Positions 25,698-33,689 of a stretch of 64,000 nt of DNA are shown piece after piece. Position 1 is the stretch's first letter, and each line of letters opens with the position of its first letter. The position numbers and the translations under genes are program-made. Origin of the DNA: Aggregatilinea lenta (GTDB lineage Bacteria > Chloroflexota > Anaerolineae > Aggregatilineales > Aggregatilineaceae); contig NZ_BFCB01000002.1 in the NCBI RefSeq assembly GCF_003569045.1, forward strand, positions 1,779,506 through 1,843,505, read 5' to 3'. The notes under the pieces were generated by a model. It did no database searches and was not told where the DNA came from. It saw nothing but the letters and a program-made list of their open reading frames with translations.

Positions 25698-27266
25698 ATG
25701 AACCGCAACAGGCTGATCCGGTGGGGGCTGGCGCTGGGCGTGATCCTGATCCCGCTGGTGGTGACGGGCGCGTTCGTGTACGGGTACGCCGGGGCGACCG
25801 TGCGCGACTTCGTGCCGCACTACTTCCCGCTGGACGACCTGTACTATTACCGCATGGTGGATACCTTCCGCGCGGCGGGCTTCAACGGCGGCTACTACGC
25901 CACCGACGAGCTGATCGCGCCCGCCGCGTGGTCGCACTTCGACGCGCACGGCCCGCTGTTCCCGGCGATCTACGGCACGCTGGCGCGTATCTTCGGCTGG
26001 CAGCCGTATAAATTCCTGCTGTTCAACCTGAGCTTCGTCACCGCCGGGCTGATCCTGTTCATTGTGCTGGTCCGGCCCGACGCGCGCCGCCTGCTGCTGA
26101 TGGGCGCGCTGATCGGGACGAGCTGGCCGGTGTTGTTTTACATCCCGTCGGGCATGCAGGAGAGCTTTCACCAGGCGATCGCCATGCTGCTGGCGGCGGC
26201 GCTGGCGGGGTTGGTCGCGCGCGGACCGGACGTGCCGCGCAAGTGGATCGCGGCGCTGCTGGCGGCGATCGTGGTTGTGTCGCTGATCCGCATGACGTGG
26301 ATCTTCGTCGCGTTCCCGGTGATCGTGCTGGCCGCGCGGCAGCGCACCTGGAAGACCGCGATCGCGGCGGCGTTGGGCACGGGCGCGCTGATGGCGGTGG
26401 TGATCGCCATCACCAGCGGCTATCTCTATTCGCCCTACCGCACCAACTTCCTGTCGGATACGACGCGCAAGACCGCCGACGCGCTGAAGGACGACGGCCC
26501 GGTGGAGGCCGTCCAAACGCTGGCGGATCAGCTTGCGCGCAACATCGAGGATAACATCGACTTCTTCGGGCGCGGCGTCAGTTTGGAGATCGCGCAGCGC
26601 GTGCAGATCGTGGCGCTGACGGCGATCTTCGCGGCGGCGGCGATCTGGCTGTGGCGGCGCAGGCGGGGCGACACGACCGGGCTTACGCTGGCGTGGCTCA
26701 ACGCCTATAACCTGGGCGTGATCCTGCTGATCAACTTTGTGCTGTACCTGATGGCGGGCTGGCGCGATTACCGCGTGCTGGCCCCGCATCTGCTGCTGAC
26801 CGGGCTGGTGCTGGTCGCGCTGGGGCGCTGGCGCTGGATCGCGCTGATCGTCGTCAGCAACCTGCTGATGGTGATCCCGTTCAAAAATTACTATCTCGCC
26901 TACGGCAAAGCGTATCTGGACGCCGATCAGTCCGGTATCGAGCGCTTCCGCGACGCGACGGCGGACGTGCTGGTCTACCACGCGGACGAGGACGACGCGT
27001 GGTGCAATACGCTGCTGATCGACTATCACGAGTCCTATTCGCCCGCGCTGATCGGCATCCCCGGCGGCATCGGCCTGTCGTATTACGCCGTCGCGGACCA
27101 GCTCGATCTGCCCGCCAAATCGCGCTATGTGCTGGTGGACGCGGACGATTACGCGATCCTCAGCCAGGGCACTCAGTTGGAGCCAATCGCCACGACCGAA
27201 GTGGGTGATCTGTACCTCAATCTGGACACCTCCTGCAAGCATACGCCGGAAAGCGGTGCGCCGTAG
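25698..27266 (+). CDS. Polytopic membrane protein, possible glycosyltransferase-39-like
   Basis: The start ATG at 25698 follows GGCAGGAG. The 522-residue protein has about 10 hydrophobic segments. After the first membrane helix the outer loop carries DDLYYYRMVDTFRAAGFNGG, where an Asp-rich motif follows TM1 as in ArnT/PMT-type glycosyltransferases. The N-terminal half then has alternating helices (LLLMGALIGTSWPVLFYIPS), and the C-terminal roughly 100 residues are soluble. This layout is like GT-C transferases, which use lipid-linked sugars. It is 13 bp downstream of the nucleoside hydrolase gene, probably only by co-transcription. I am confident that it is a membrane protein and unsure of the enzyme class. 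Confidence 0.7.
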   Translation: MNRNRLIRWGLALGVILIPLVVTGAFVYGYAGATVRDFVPHYFPLDDLYYYRMVDTFRAAGFNGGYYATDELIAPAAWSHFDAHGPLFPAIYGTLARIFGWQPYKFLLFNLSFVTAGLILFIVLVRPDARRLLLMGALIGTSWPVLFYIPSGMQESFHQAIAMLLAAALAGLVARGPDVPRKWIAALLAAIVVVSLIRMTWIFVAFPVIVLAARQRTWKTAIAAALGTGALMAVVIAITSGYLYSPYRTNFLSDTTRKTADALKDDGPVEAVQTLADQLARNIEDNIDFFGRGVSLEIAQRVQIVALTAIFAAAAIWLWRRRRGDTTGLTLAWLNAYNLGVILLINFVLYLMAGWRDYRVLAPHLLLTGLVLVALGRWRWIALIVVSNLLMVIPFKNYYLAYGKAYLDADQSGIERFRDATADVLVYHADEDDAWCNTLLIDYHESYSPALIGIPGGIGLSYYAVADQLDLPAKSRYVLVDADDYAILSQGTQLEPIATTEVGDLYLNLDTSCKHTPESGAP

Positions 27267-27350
27267 GGGGAGCACCGACCGGGCGCACAGGAGCGCTATA
27301 CAGACGTGATAGAGTCGATGATTGTGTTTGTTCTGAAACGAAAGGTGACT

Positions 27351-28610
27351 ATGATGCGCACTCGCTTTGTGATTCTTCTGGCAGCGCTCGCGCTGCTGGT
27401 TCCGTTCGCAACCGCTTCCGCCCAGGGCGGCCCCAGCTATCCGCTGGCGGCGATTTCGGGCGGCAACGTGTATCTGTTCGGCTTTGGGGATGCCCCCATC
27501 CAGGTGACCGGGACACCCGCGCAGAATACACTCTCGATGGCGTGGAGCCCCAGCGGGCAGTATCTTGCGTTCACGCGCTGGGACGAAAACTACGCGCTCG
27601 TGCTGTGGTTGTACGACCAGCAGGCGGGCGGCGCACCGGTGCAGGTCGCGTCCGGGCTAACATCCGGGCTGCCGGTGACGTTCAGCGCCGACAACCAGCT
27701 CGTCTATGCGGTCGATACCGGCCAGTTCGAGCAGTCCGAAGTCGGTCCTGGAGGCTCCATCACGGATGTGTATACGTTCGATCCGGCGACGGGCACGCCG
27801 CAGCAGATCGGCACGTTCACATTTGGCGTCGGCTGCGGCGGCGGATCGTCCAGCCCGGCGGACTGGCGCTATTGGGCCGAGGCGGGCACGGGGCCGGGCA
27901 TCGCGCACGCCGTTTTCGCACTGACTCCGGAGGGGCTGGTCTATTCGATGCGCTGCACGGGGAGCGGCGTCGCGCTGTTGAACATGCAGAGCGGCGCGAG
28001 CACCGTGCTCAGCGACACGATGGGCAACGCGGTCGTCTCGCCGGATGGGATGCGCGTCGCGGGCGTGGCCGACGGCCAGCTTGCGGTGATCGATCTTGCC
28101 ACTGGCCAGAGCACGCCGGTTGCCTCGCAGCCCGGCACGGATCAGGTCGCGTGGGGCGCGGACGGCACGAGCCTGTTCTACAGCACCCGCCAGGAGACGG
28201 GCCGCACGCTGCCCGCGACTCCCGACGAGCAGCAGCAGCTCGCCCAGGCGCTGGGCGCGTCCGATCCGTCGATGCTGGAATTCCCGGTGATGACCGTGGG
28301 GTTGTATCAGGTCGCGCTGGCGGATGGGACCGAATCGACGCTGTACATCTCTGAGGCATACGCGATCGGGCGCATTTTGCCTACGCCGGACGGCGCGGCG
28401 GTGTTGTTCAGCGAGATCCCGAACCTGGATCTGTGGGTCCAGCAGGTGATCAGCGGCCAGATCAACCCGACGGCTGACGTGGGCCAGCAGCAGCTTGATA
28501 CCGTCCCGGTGACGCTGTTCGCGCTGTCACTGGTCGATGGCAGCGTGACCGCCGTGGGCACGGATCTGAACCAGGCCGTGCTGAATACGGCGGCGTACGG
28601 CGGGGCGTAG
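27351..28610 (+). CDS. Secreted beta-propeller (TolB/WD40-like) protein
   Basis: The start is one of two adjacent ATGs (27351 or 27354) after AAAGGTG. The roughly 419-residue product has a signal peptide (MRTRFVILLAALALLVPFATASAQ). Repeated blade-like segments follow: TLSMAWSPSGQYLAFTRWDE, LPVTFSADNQLVYAVDTGQF, NAVVSPDGMRVAGVADGQLA, TDQVAWGADGTSLFYSTRQE and GRILPTPDGAAVLFSEIPNL. The S-x-DG-x-x-(L/V) pattern fits PD40/TolB-type propellers. It is exported and probably binds another protein or a wall polymer; no catalytic site is apparent. Function is unknown. Confidence 0.78.
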   Translation: MMRTRFVILLAALALLVPFATASAQGGPSYPLAAISGGNVYLFGFGDAPIQVTGTPAQNTLSMAWSPSGQYLAFTRWDENYALVLWLYDQQAGGAPVQVASGLTSGLPVTFSADNQLVYAVDTGQFEQSEVGPGGSITDVYTFDPATGTPQQIGTFTFGVGCGGGSSSPADWRYWAEAGTGPGIAHAVFALTPEGLVYSMRCTGSGVALLNMQSGASTVLSDTMGNAVVSPDGMRVAGVADGQLAVIDLATGQSTPVASQPGTDQVAWGADGTSLFYSTRQETGRTLPATPDEQQQLAQALGASDPSMLEFPVMTVGLYQVALADGTESTLYISEAYAIGRILPTPDGAAVLFSEIPNLDLWVQQVISGQINPTADVGQQQLDTVPVTLFALSLVDGSVTAVGTDLNQAVLNTAAYGGA

Positions 28611-28801
28611 ACGCCTGAAGCGGGAACGAGGTGGGGCGTATCGTCTGCGCCTTACCTCACCCCTTAACCCCTGGCCCCTCTCCAATCGGATTGGAGAGGG
28701 GCCAGGGGTGAGGTGCTTTTTTAGCTTTTAGCTGATCCCTGAAACCTGACCACTGACCGCTATTTTTTGGCTTTTGAGCTAACCGCTATTTGCTACTCAC
28801 C
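28611..28801. repeat. Composite palindromic repeat with long A hairpin
   Basis: The A module here forms a perfect 20-bp stem (CCCCTGGCCCCTCTCCAATC at 28668-28687, one unpaired base, complement at 28689-28708), flanked by CCTCACC and GGTGAGG. It is followed by a C module (28725-28795) rich in TTAGCT, CTGACCACTGACC and GCTATTT. It fills the gap before a PfkB gene that has no visible Shine-Dalgarno sequence. Confidence 0.85.
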
Positions 28802-29734
28802 ATGATCGACTACGTTGCATTCGGCATCATTCTGGACGATATCGTGTTCCCGCGGGGCGTTACGCAGATGGGCGTGCTCGGCGGGGGCGGGCCGCAGACC
28901 GCGTGGGGCATGGCCGCTGCGCTCGGATCGGGCGCGGAAGTCGGGCTGGTAACGGGCGTCGGCACGGATCTGGATGTGGATGCGCTCGCGCCGATGCAGG
29001 CCGCAGGCGTCAACCTGGACGGCGTGCGCCGCACGGATCAACCCACGCCGCGCGCGTGGCAGGTGCTCGAATTCAACGGGCGGCGCACGCAGCTCTGGCG
29101 CGTGCCGGGCCCGTCGCTGGGCGTGCAGTTGGCGCGGAACTGGGACGTACTGCCGCCTGCGTACCGCGCGGCGCGCCATTTTCATTGGGGCATCCATCCC
29201 GACGACGTGGCGCGGGATCTCGCGTTTGCGCGGCATCTGCGCAGCCTGGGCAAGCACGTGAGCCTGGAACCGTTCCGGTCTCCCGATGCGCCCCTGAGTG
29301 ACGACGATCTGCGCGCGCTGCTCGACGCGTGCGACGTTTTTTCGCCCAATCTGTTCGAGGCGGCCCGCATCACCGGTCGTCCCGCCCGGTCCGGTATCGT
29401 GCGGCGCTGCCGCGAGATGGGCGGGCGGGTACTCGCGCTGCGCTGTGGCGCGGACGGCGCGGACGTGTGGGATCTGCCGCGCGGTGAGGGTGTACGCGTC
29501 CCGGCGGCGGCTCCGGCGGCGGTCGTGGATGAGGTTGGCGCGGGGAATGCGTTCTGCGGCGCGCTGCTGGCCCGGCTGGACGACGGGATCGCAGAGGCGG
29601 CCTGTCACGCCAGCGCGGCGGCGTCCTACCTCGTCGAGCAGGTGGGCATTCCGGCGGCGCTGCCCGATCCGGCGGACTATGCGCGGCGCGTGATGGAAGT
29701 CCGCGCGGGGATGGAATTTTTGCGCCTGGAGTGA
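28802..29734 (+). CDS. PfkB-family carbohydrate-kinase-like protein (Mak32-like), copy 1
   Basis: The 310-residue protein has a PfkB fold: MIDYVAFGIILDDIVFPRGV, the glycine-rich substrate block VLGGGGPQTAWGMAAALGSG, CDVFSPNLFEAARITGRP, and the C-terminal signature VDEVGAGNAFCGALLARLDD. In active PfkB kinases that last motif is GAGD, whose Asp is the catalytic base; here it is Asn249. The IILDDIVF start and GAGN are features I associate with the Mak32-like subgroup. It is the first of two tandem paralogues (24 bp gap). It could be a sugar or nucleoside kinase of unusual mechanism or a non-catalytic homologue. Its association with PsuG makes pseudouridine kinase a candidate role, with low confidence. 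Confidence 0.82.
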   Translation: MIDYVAFGIILDDIVFPRGVTQMGVLGGGGPQTAWGMAAALGSGAEVGLVTGVGTDLDVDALAPMQAAGVNLDGVRRTDQPTPRAWQVLEFNGRRTQLWRVPGPSLGVQLARNWDVLPPAYRAARHFHWGIHPDDVARDLAFARHLRSLGKHVSLEPFRSPDAPLSDDDLRALLDACDVFSPNLFEAARITGRPARSGIVRRCREMGGRVLALRCGADGADVWDLPRGEGVRVPAAAPAAVVDEVGAGNAFCGALLARLDDGIAEAACHASAAASYLVEQVGIPAALPDPADYARRVMEVRAGMEFLRLE

Positions 29735-29758
29735 GGCGCGCACACGGAGCGGCAAGCA

Positions 29759-30700
29759 GTGAGTGAGCACGCATTCGTTCCGCCCGACTTCGTCGGCGTG
29801 GGCGGGATCTTCGTGGACGACATCGTGTATGCGGACGGCACAACGCGTATGGCCGTGCTGGGCGGCGGCGTCAGCCACGCAGCGGCGGGCATGCGGATCT
29901 GGGGACAGCGCGCGGGCATCGTCGCGTGCGCCGGGCGCGATTTGCCGGACGCGGCCCGGCAGCGATTGGAACGCGACTTCGACACGCGCGGGCTGATCTG
30001 GCTGGACATCCCGCAGGCGCGGGCGTGGCAGTTGTTCGAGTGGGACGGGCAGCGGCGCGAGATCTACCGCGTGGACGAGCTGGCTCCGTTTGTGTACCGT
30101 CCCGCGCCGGGCGAGGTTCCGCCGGTTTTTCACGCCGCCCGCGCGGTCTACCTGCTGCGCGACATCGACTCGCTGGCGGACTGGCGCGCGCTGTATCCCC
30201 ACGCCACGCTGCTGTGGGAGCCGCTGCAGCAGGTCATGCTGGCGGAGAACACCGCCGCATTCCGCGCCGCGCTGCCCCATACGGACATCGTTTCGCCCAA
30301 CTGGATCGAGGCGGAAGCGATCTACGGCACGGACGACCCGGCGGCGCTGGTGTATGCGATGCTGGCGGACGGCGCGCGGATCGCGGCGCTGCGCATGGGC
30401 GAAGCGGGATCGCTGGTGGGGATGCAGGGCGATCCGGCGGTGCTGCGCGTGCCCGCCGTGCCCGTGCCGGACGTGATCGACCAAACGGGCGCGGGCAATA
30501 CCTACTGCGGCGCGTTCCTGGCCGGGTGGCAGATCGCGCACGATCTGCGGCAGGCGGCGGCTTATGGCGCGGTCGCGGCGTCGTTTTGCCTGGAAGGCGT
30601 CGGGGTCGCCGATCCGCTGCCGGGCTTCGAGGCCGAACGCGACCAGCGGCTGGCCTGGGCGCTGGCGCGCATGGAGCCGGTCCCCGTCACGGATCAGTGA
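29759..30700 (+). CDS. PfkB-family carbohydrate-kinase-like protein (Mak32-like), copy 2
   Basis: The 313-residue protein starts at a GTG with GGAG about 10 nt upstream. It parallels its neighbour: VGGIFVDDIVYADGTTRMAV, LGGGVSHAAAGMRIWGQRAG, TDIVSPNWIEAEAIYG and IDQTGAGNTYCGAFLAGWQI. Again the catalytic GAGD Asp is Asn (residue 247). The two proteins are clearly related but diverged, so duplication is old. Its stop overlaps by 7 bp the end of the convergent DHFR-like gene. Substrate unknown. Confidence 0.82.
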   Translation: MSEHAFVPPDFVGVGGIFVDDIVYADGTTRMAVLGGGVSHAAAGMRIWGQRAGIVACAGRDLPDAARQRLERDFDTRGLIWLDIPQARAWQLFEWDGQRREIYRVDELAPFVYRPAPGEVPPVFHAARAVYLLRDIDSLADWRALYPHATLLWEPLQQVMLAENTAAFRAALPHTDIVSPNWIEAEAIYGTDDPAALVYAMLADGARIAALRMGEAGSLVGMQGDPAVLRVPAVPVPDVIDQTGAGNTYCGAFLAGWQIAHDLRQAAAYGAVAASFCLEGVGVADPLPGFEAERDQRLAWALARMEPVPVTDQ

Positions 30701-31248
30701 ACGATCCGGTACCAGAGATCGGTTCGCTCGCCTGCCTCGAAGATCCTGATTTTTTCGAGCGTAATGTGATCCGGCATTTGAAGATGCTCGAACAGGCGCG
30801 GCCCGATGCCGAACAGCACGGGCATGATGCCGATGTGCAACTCGTCGCACAGCCCGGCGTTGAGGCACTGCTGATTCATGCTCGCGCCGATCAGGAGCAC
30901 GTTGCGGTCTCCGGCGGCGGCTTTGGCCTGCGCGATTGCGCTCTCGATGCCTTCCGTCACGAAGGTCACCGTCAGCGCATCGTTTTCCTTCGGCTTCTTC
31001 TCCGGGACGTGGTGCGTCAACACGAAGATCGGCACCTGGTACTCGTAGTCATCCGCGAACCAATCCGGGTCGGCCATGTCGTAGGAATGCCGCCCCATGA
31101 CGATCGCCCCCGTCGTGCGGATTTCCTCCTGGAGCACCTCCGACGCGTGCAATGCGTCCATGTCGGGATACAAACGATCGATGTTCCCGTCAGGCTCGGC
31201 CACAAAGCCGTCCAGGGACAGCGTCATACCGCCAATCACTTTCGCCAT
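30694..31248 (-). CDS. Dihydrofolate reductase/RibD C-terminal-like protein
   Basis: The start at 31248 (MAKVIGGMTLSLDGFVAEPD) has GGAGGT 6 nt upstream. The 184-residue protein has the RibD_C/DHFR-like fold: the LSLDGFVA opening, GAIVMGRHSYDMADP (NADPH-binding loop), IFVLTHHVPEKKP, and DRNVLLIGASMNQQCLNAGL followed by CDELHIGIMPVLFGIGPRLF. Such stand-alone proteins are predicted NADPH-dependent reductases of unknown substrate, often called dihydrofolate reductase family proteins. It overlaps the convergent PfkB gene end by 7 bp. Confidence 0.9.
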   Translation of the reverse strand: MAKVIGGMTLSLDGFVAEPDGNIDRLYPDMDALHASEVLQEEIRTTGAIVMGRHSYDMADPDWFADDYEYQVPIFVLTHHVPEKKPKENDALTVTFVTEGIESAIAQAKAAAGDRNVLLIGASMNQQCLNAGLCDELHIGIMPVLFGIGPRLFEHLQMPDHITLEKIRIFEAGERTDLWYRIVH

Positions 31249-31335
31249 GTGAGTACCTCCGCTGCTCGACAATACGTCCAATTTAGCACATAAGTTCTAC
31301 CAAAATCAAGCATATTCGCTCCTGACTAACGCAAA

Positions 31336-31359
31336 AGGGGCGATTTGTGAATCGCCCCT
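31336..31359. repeat. B-type palindromic hairpin (ATT core)
   Basis: AGGGGCGATT, TGTG, AATCGCCCCT form a perfect 10-bp stem, followed by AC as in other B copies (CGCCCCTAC). It sits between the convergent-side 3' end of the Moco oxidoreductase gene and the DHFR-like gene start. Confidence 0.8.
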
Positions 31360-31387
31360 ACGGAATGCCCCGAATGTGTGTGGTGTG

Positions 31388-33031
31388 CTACACCGTGCGC
31401 GTGACGGTGTGGATGCCGGTCGCCCCGGCGGGCATGGTCGAGTGGCGTTCCTCGACCTGCGGCGTGCCGTCGCCCTCGTAGCAGCGCACGGCGAAGGTGT
31501 GCTCGCCCGCCTGGAACGGCCAGTCGTAGCGCCAGAGGACCCACGTCGTTTCGCTGAGCGGCTGCCGCAGCTCCGCCTCGACCCATTCGCCGTCGTCCAC
31601 ACTCACTTCGACCTTCGAGATGCCGCGCGCCCCGGCGTGCGCGATGCCGCCCACGGGCACGAACGTCTGGCCGTCCTGCTCGTAGCTCATGTCGGCGGCC
31701 ACCACGTCGATGACCGAGGTTGCGCGCATACGGGCTTCCTTGTCCCAGCCGCGCGTCACCCAATAGCCGTCCTCGTCGTGGTCCATCACCTCGATCTCGG
31801 TGATCCACTTCGGCTGCTTCATGCCGTAGTGATCGGGGATGTAGACGCGCAGCGGGAAGCCGTGCTGGGTCAGCAGCGGGATGTGATCCCAGTCGTAGGC
31901 CAGCATCACGCGCTCGTCGTTGTTGACCACGTCCAGCGCGACCGTCTCGTAGAAGCCGTCCTCGGCGCTGATGCGCAGGTGCGTCGCGCCGTCCTGGAGA
32001 CCCGCGTCGGCCAGCACATCGCGCAGGCTCGGCCCGGTCCACAGCGTCGTGCTGGTCAGGTCGCCCGCGACGGGGTTGGAGATGCAGGCCAGCGTCACGT
32101 ACTGGTCACGCGCGTTGTAAGTGCTGCGCAAGTCGTCGATGCCGATCTCCATCGGATTATCGACCAGACCGTCGATCTTCAGCCGCCATGAGGCGCCGTC
32201 GATTTCGGGCGGACGCACGTTGATATCGATGCGATAGTGATCTTCAAGCGGCGTATATTCGGGCCGCGTCCCGGCGACCGGCTGCACACCCGCCCCGGCG
32301 TTGGGCAGATCGTCGGGCATGGCGGCGGCGCGGTTGCGCTCGATGCGCTGCTGGTATTCGCGGCTGTCCTGCCACTCCAGCGCGTACGCGACGCCCGCGC
32401 CGAGTACGGTCAGTGTGGCGGTCGCCGCGCCAACACGCACCAGGAACTGGCGGCGGCTGAGCGACACCACCTCGACGCCGGACATACCCGCTTCCTCCGC
32501 CGGGGAAGACAGGCGCTTCAGGCGCAGGTAGGCCCACGTGATCGCCCCGCCCCACACCAGGAATGCCACCGCCAGCCACAGCACCCGGACCTGATCCGGC
32601 GCGTCGGCGGTCGTGTTGACGTGCAGGCTGATGACGATCATCGGCAGGCCCAAGATCGCTCCGCCAATCAGGCCGACGAAGTACAGCATGTCCGCGCGCC
32701 CTTCGCGGTCCAGCCAGCGCAGCACCGCGAACAAAATCGTGCCCGCGACCACGCCGCCCACGAAGAACTGCACCAGGGCGATCAGCGTTTCTATCGTCTT
32801 GGCCGTGCTCGACGTTTCGCCCAGGTTGAGCGCCGTGATCACGTCCACGATGGTGTGAATAGCCCGGATGACAATATCGCCGGGCAGCACGCGCCCGATC
32901 CAATCGAAGAAGTCATATGGCACAAACGCGAGACCCGCAATCTGGTCGGCGAGATACAGCACGGCCATGAGCGGAGCGGTAATAGTGACGGCGACGAGTG
33001 CGCCGGTGATTAATCCGGGCTTGCGCTGCAT
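31388..33031 (-). CDS. Membrane-anchored molybdopterin-dependent (sulfite-oxidase-type) oxidoreductase
   Basis: The start was set at MQRKPGLITGALVA (33031); a GGAAAGGA lies upstream. The 547-residue protein has four N-terminal membrane segments (about 7-28, 88-112, 124-148, 157-180). Next comes a twin-arginine motif, SLSRRQFLVRVGAATATLTV, leading into a fifth hydrophobic segment. The rest is an oxidoreductase molybdopterin-binding domain: INVRPPEIDGASWRLKIDGL, the Moco Cys (about residue 316) in YVTLACISNPVAGD, LRVYIPDHYGMKQPKWI and a C-terminal dimerisation domain (VGGIAHAGARGISKVEVSVD). It would sit outside the membrane, loaded with Moco and exported by Tat. The membrane helices carry no evident haem ligands. 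The substrate is unknown. Confidence 0.9.
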   Translation of the reverse strand: MQRKPGLITGALVAVTITAPLMAVLYLADQIAGLAFVPYDFFDWIGRVLPGDIVIRAIHTIVDVITALNLGETSSTAKTIETLIALVQFFVGGVVAGTILFAVLRWLDREGRADMLYFVGLIGGAILGLPMIVISLHVNTTADAPDQVRVLWLAVAFLVWGGAITWAYLRLKRLSSPAEEAGMSGVEVVSLSRRQFLVRVGAATATLTVLGAGVAYALEWQDSREYQQRIERNRAAAMPDDLPNAGAGVQPVAGTRPEYTPLEDHYRIDINVRPPEIDGASWRLKIDGLVDNPMEIGIDDLRSTYNARDQYVTLACISNPVAGDLTSTTLWTGPSLRDVLADAGLQDGATHLRISAEDGFYETVALDVVNNDERVMLAYDWDHIPLLTQHGFPLRVYIPDHYGMKQPKWITEIEVMDHDEDGYWVTRGWDKEARMRATSVIDVVAADMSYEQDGQTFVPVGGIAHAGARGISKVEVSVDDGEWVEAELRQPLSETTWVLWRYDWPFQAGEHTFAVRCYEGDGTPQVEERHSTMPAGATGIHTVTRTV

Positions 33032-33166
33032 AGGGGTCCATCCTTTCCGGCGATACATAACGCGGCGAATATCTATCATAGATATAACCACTATCGCGCA
33101 AATTTCTTAAGAAATCCTTTCGGCGGCCTGAATCACAGGTTAGAATTTGCGCGTAAGGGAGGCGTA

Positions 33167-33679
33167 ATGATCGACGATTGGGATCTGGACGCCGCGCTGG
33201 ACGGCGACGCATGGCAGGACGTCACCATGCAGGCGATTGTCACGGTGCGCGACGACGCGCCTTTGCTGGCCGATCCGAGGTTGGCGCGGCGGCTGGCGGC
33301 GCTGATCGATGCCTGCCGGACGGATGTGCCCGGCGTGTTATGGGGCTATTTGATTCTGCCGGACGCGGTACGGCTGATCGTCGGACCAACGGACGAGGAC
33401 CGGCTCGACACGTTCGTGGAGGCGTTCAAGGACGCGAGCAAGCAGCATCTGCTCGACGCGATCCGCCGCGCGGACGACGACACGCTCGACCATGTGCTGT
33501 TCTATAACCCGGTGTGGGGCGGCGCGATCTACCACGTGTGGCAGGCGGGCTATCATCGCCAGATCCTGCGCAGCGAATACCGCCTGAGCAACGCATTATT
33601 CGAGCTGGGCCAGATTCCCGTGCAGCGCGGACTGGTCGACTCGCCCGACCGTTGGCCGTACCTGCGCATCGGCGGCTAA
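33167..33679 (+). CDS. RAYT-like (REP-associated tyrosine transposase/Y1-type) protein, HUH motif degenerate
   Basis: The 170-residue protein resembles TnpA-REP/Y1 transposase-like proteins. GVLWGYLILPDAVRLIVGPT aligns with the usual W-x-Y-x-x-M-P-(D/N)-H-x-H-x-L segment. WQAGYHRQILRSEYRLSNAL corresponds to the W-Q-x-x-Y-x-D-x-x-x-R-x catalytic-Tyr helix, and GQIPVQRGLVDSPDRWPYLR to the N-P-V-x-A-G-L-V-x-x-P-x-x-Y/W-P-x-S end. Both histidines of HUH are missing (PDAVRL), while the Tyr is present (Tyr in AGYHRQI). It is therefore probably a non-transposing or domesticated member. It sits alone between divergent and convergent neighbours, in a window full of REP-like palindromes. Confidence 0.75.
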   Translation: MIDDWDLDAALDGDAWQDVTMQAIVTVRDDAPLLADPRLARRLAALIDACRTDVPGVLWGYLILPDAVRLIVGPTDEDRLDTFVEAFKDASKQHLLDAIRRADDDTLDHVLFYNPVWGGAIYHVWQAGYHRQILRSEYRLSNALFELGQIPVQRGLVDSPDRWPYLRIGG

Positions 33680-33689
33680 ACAGGATGGC

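Noticed and set aside
28620-28800. Possible CRISPR-like repeat
   Set aside because: The repeats are palindromic, of unequal spacing, and occur singly in many gaps. There is no array of direct repeats with unique spacers and no cas gene.
28793-30868. Minus-strand open frame of 691 codons
   Set aside because: It is antisense to the two PfkB-like genes, with low-complexity Arg/His-rich translation.
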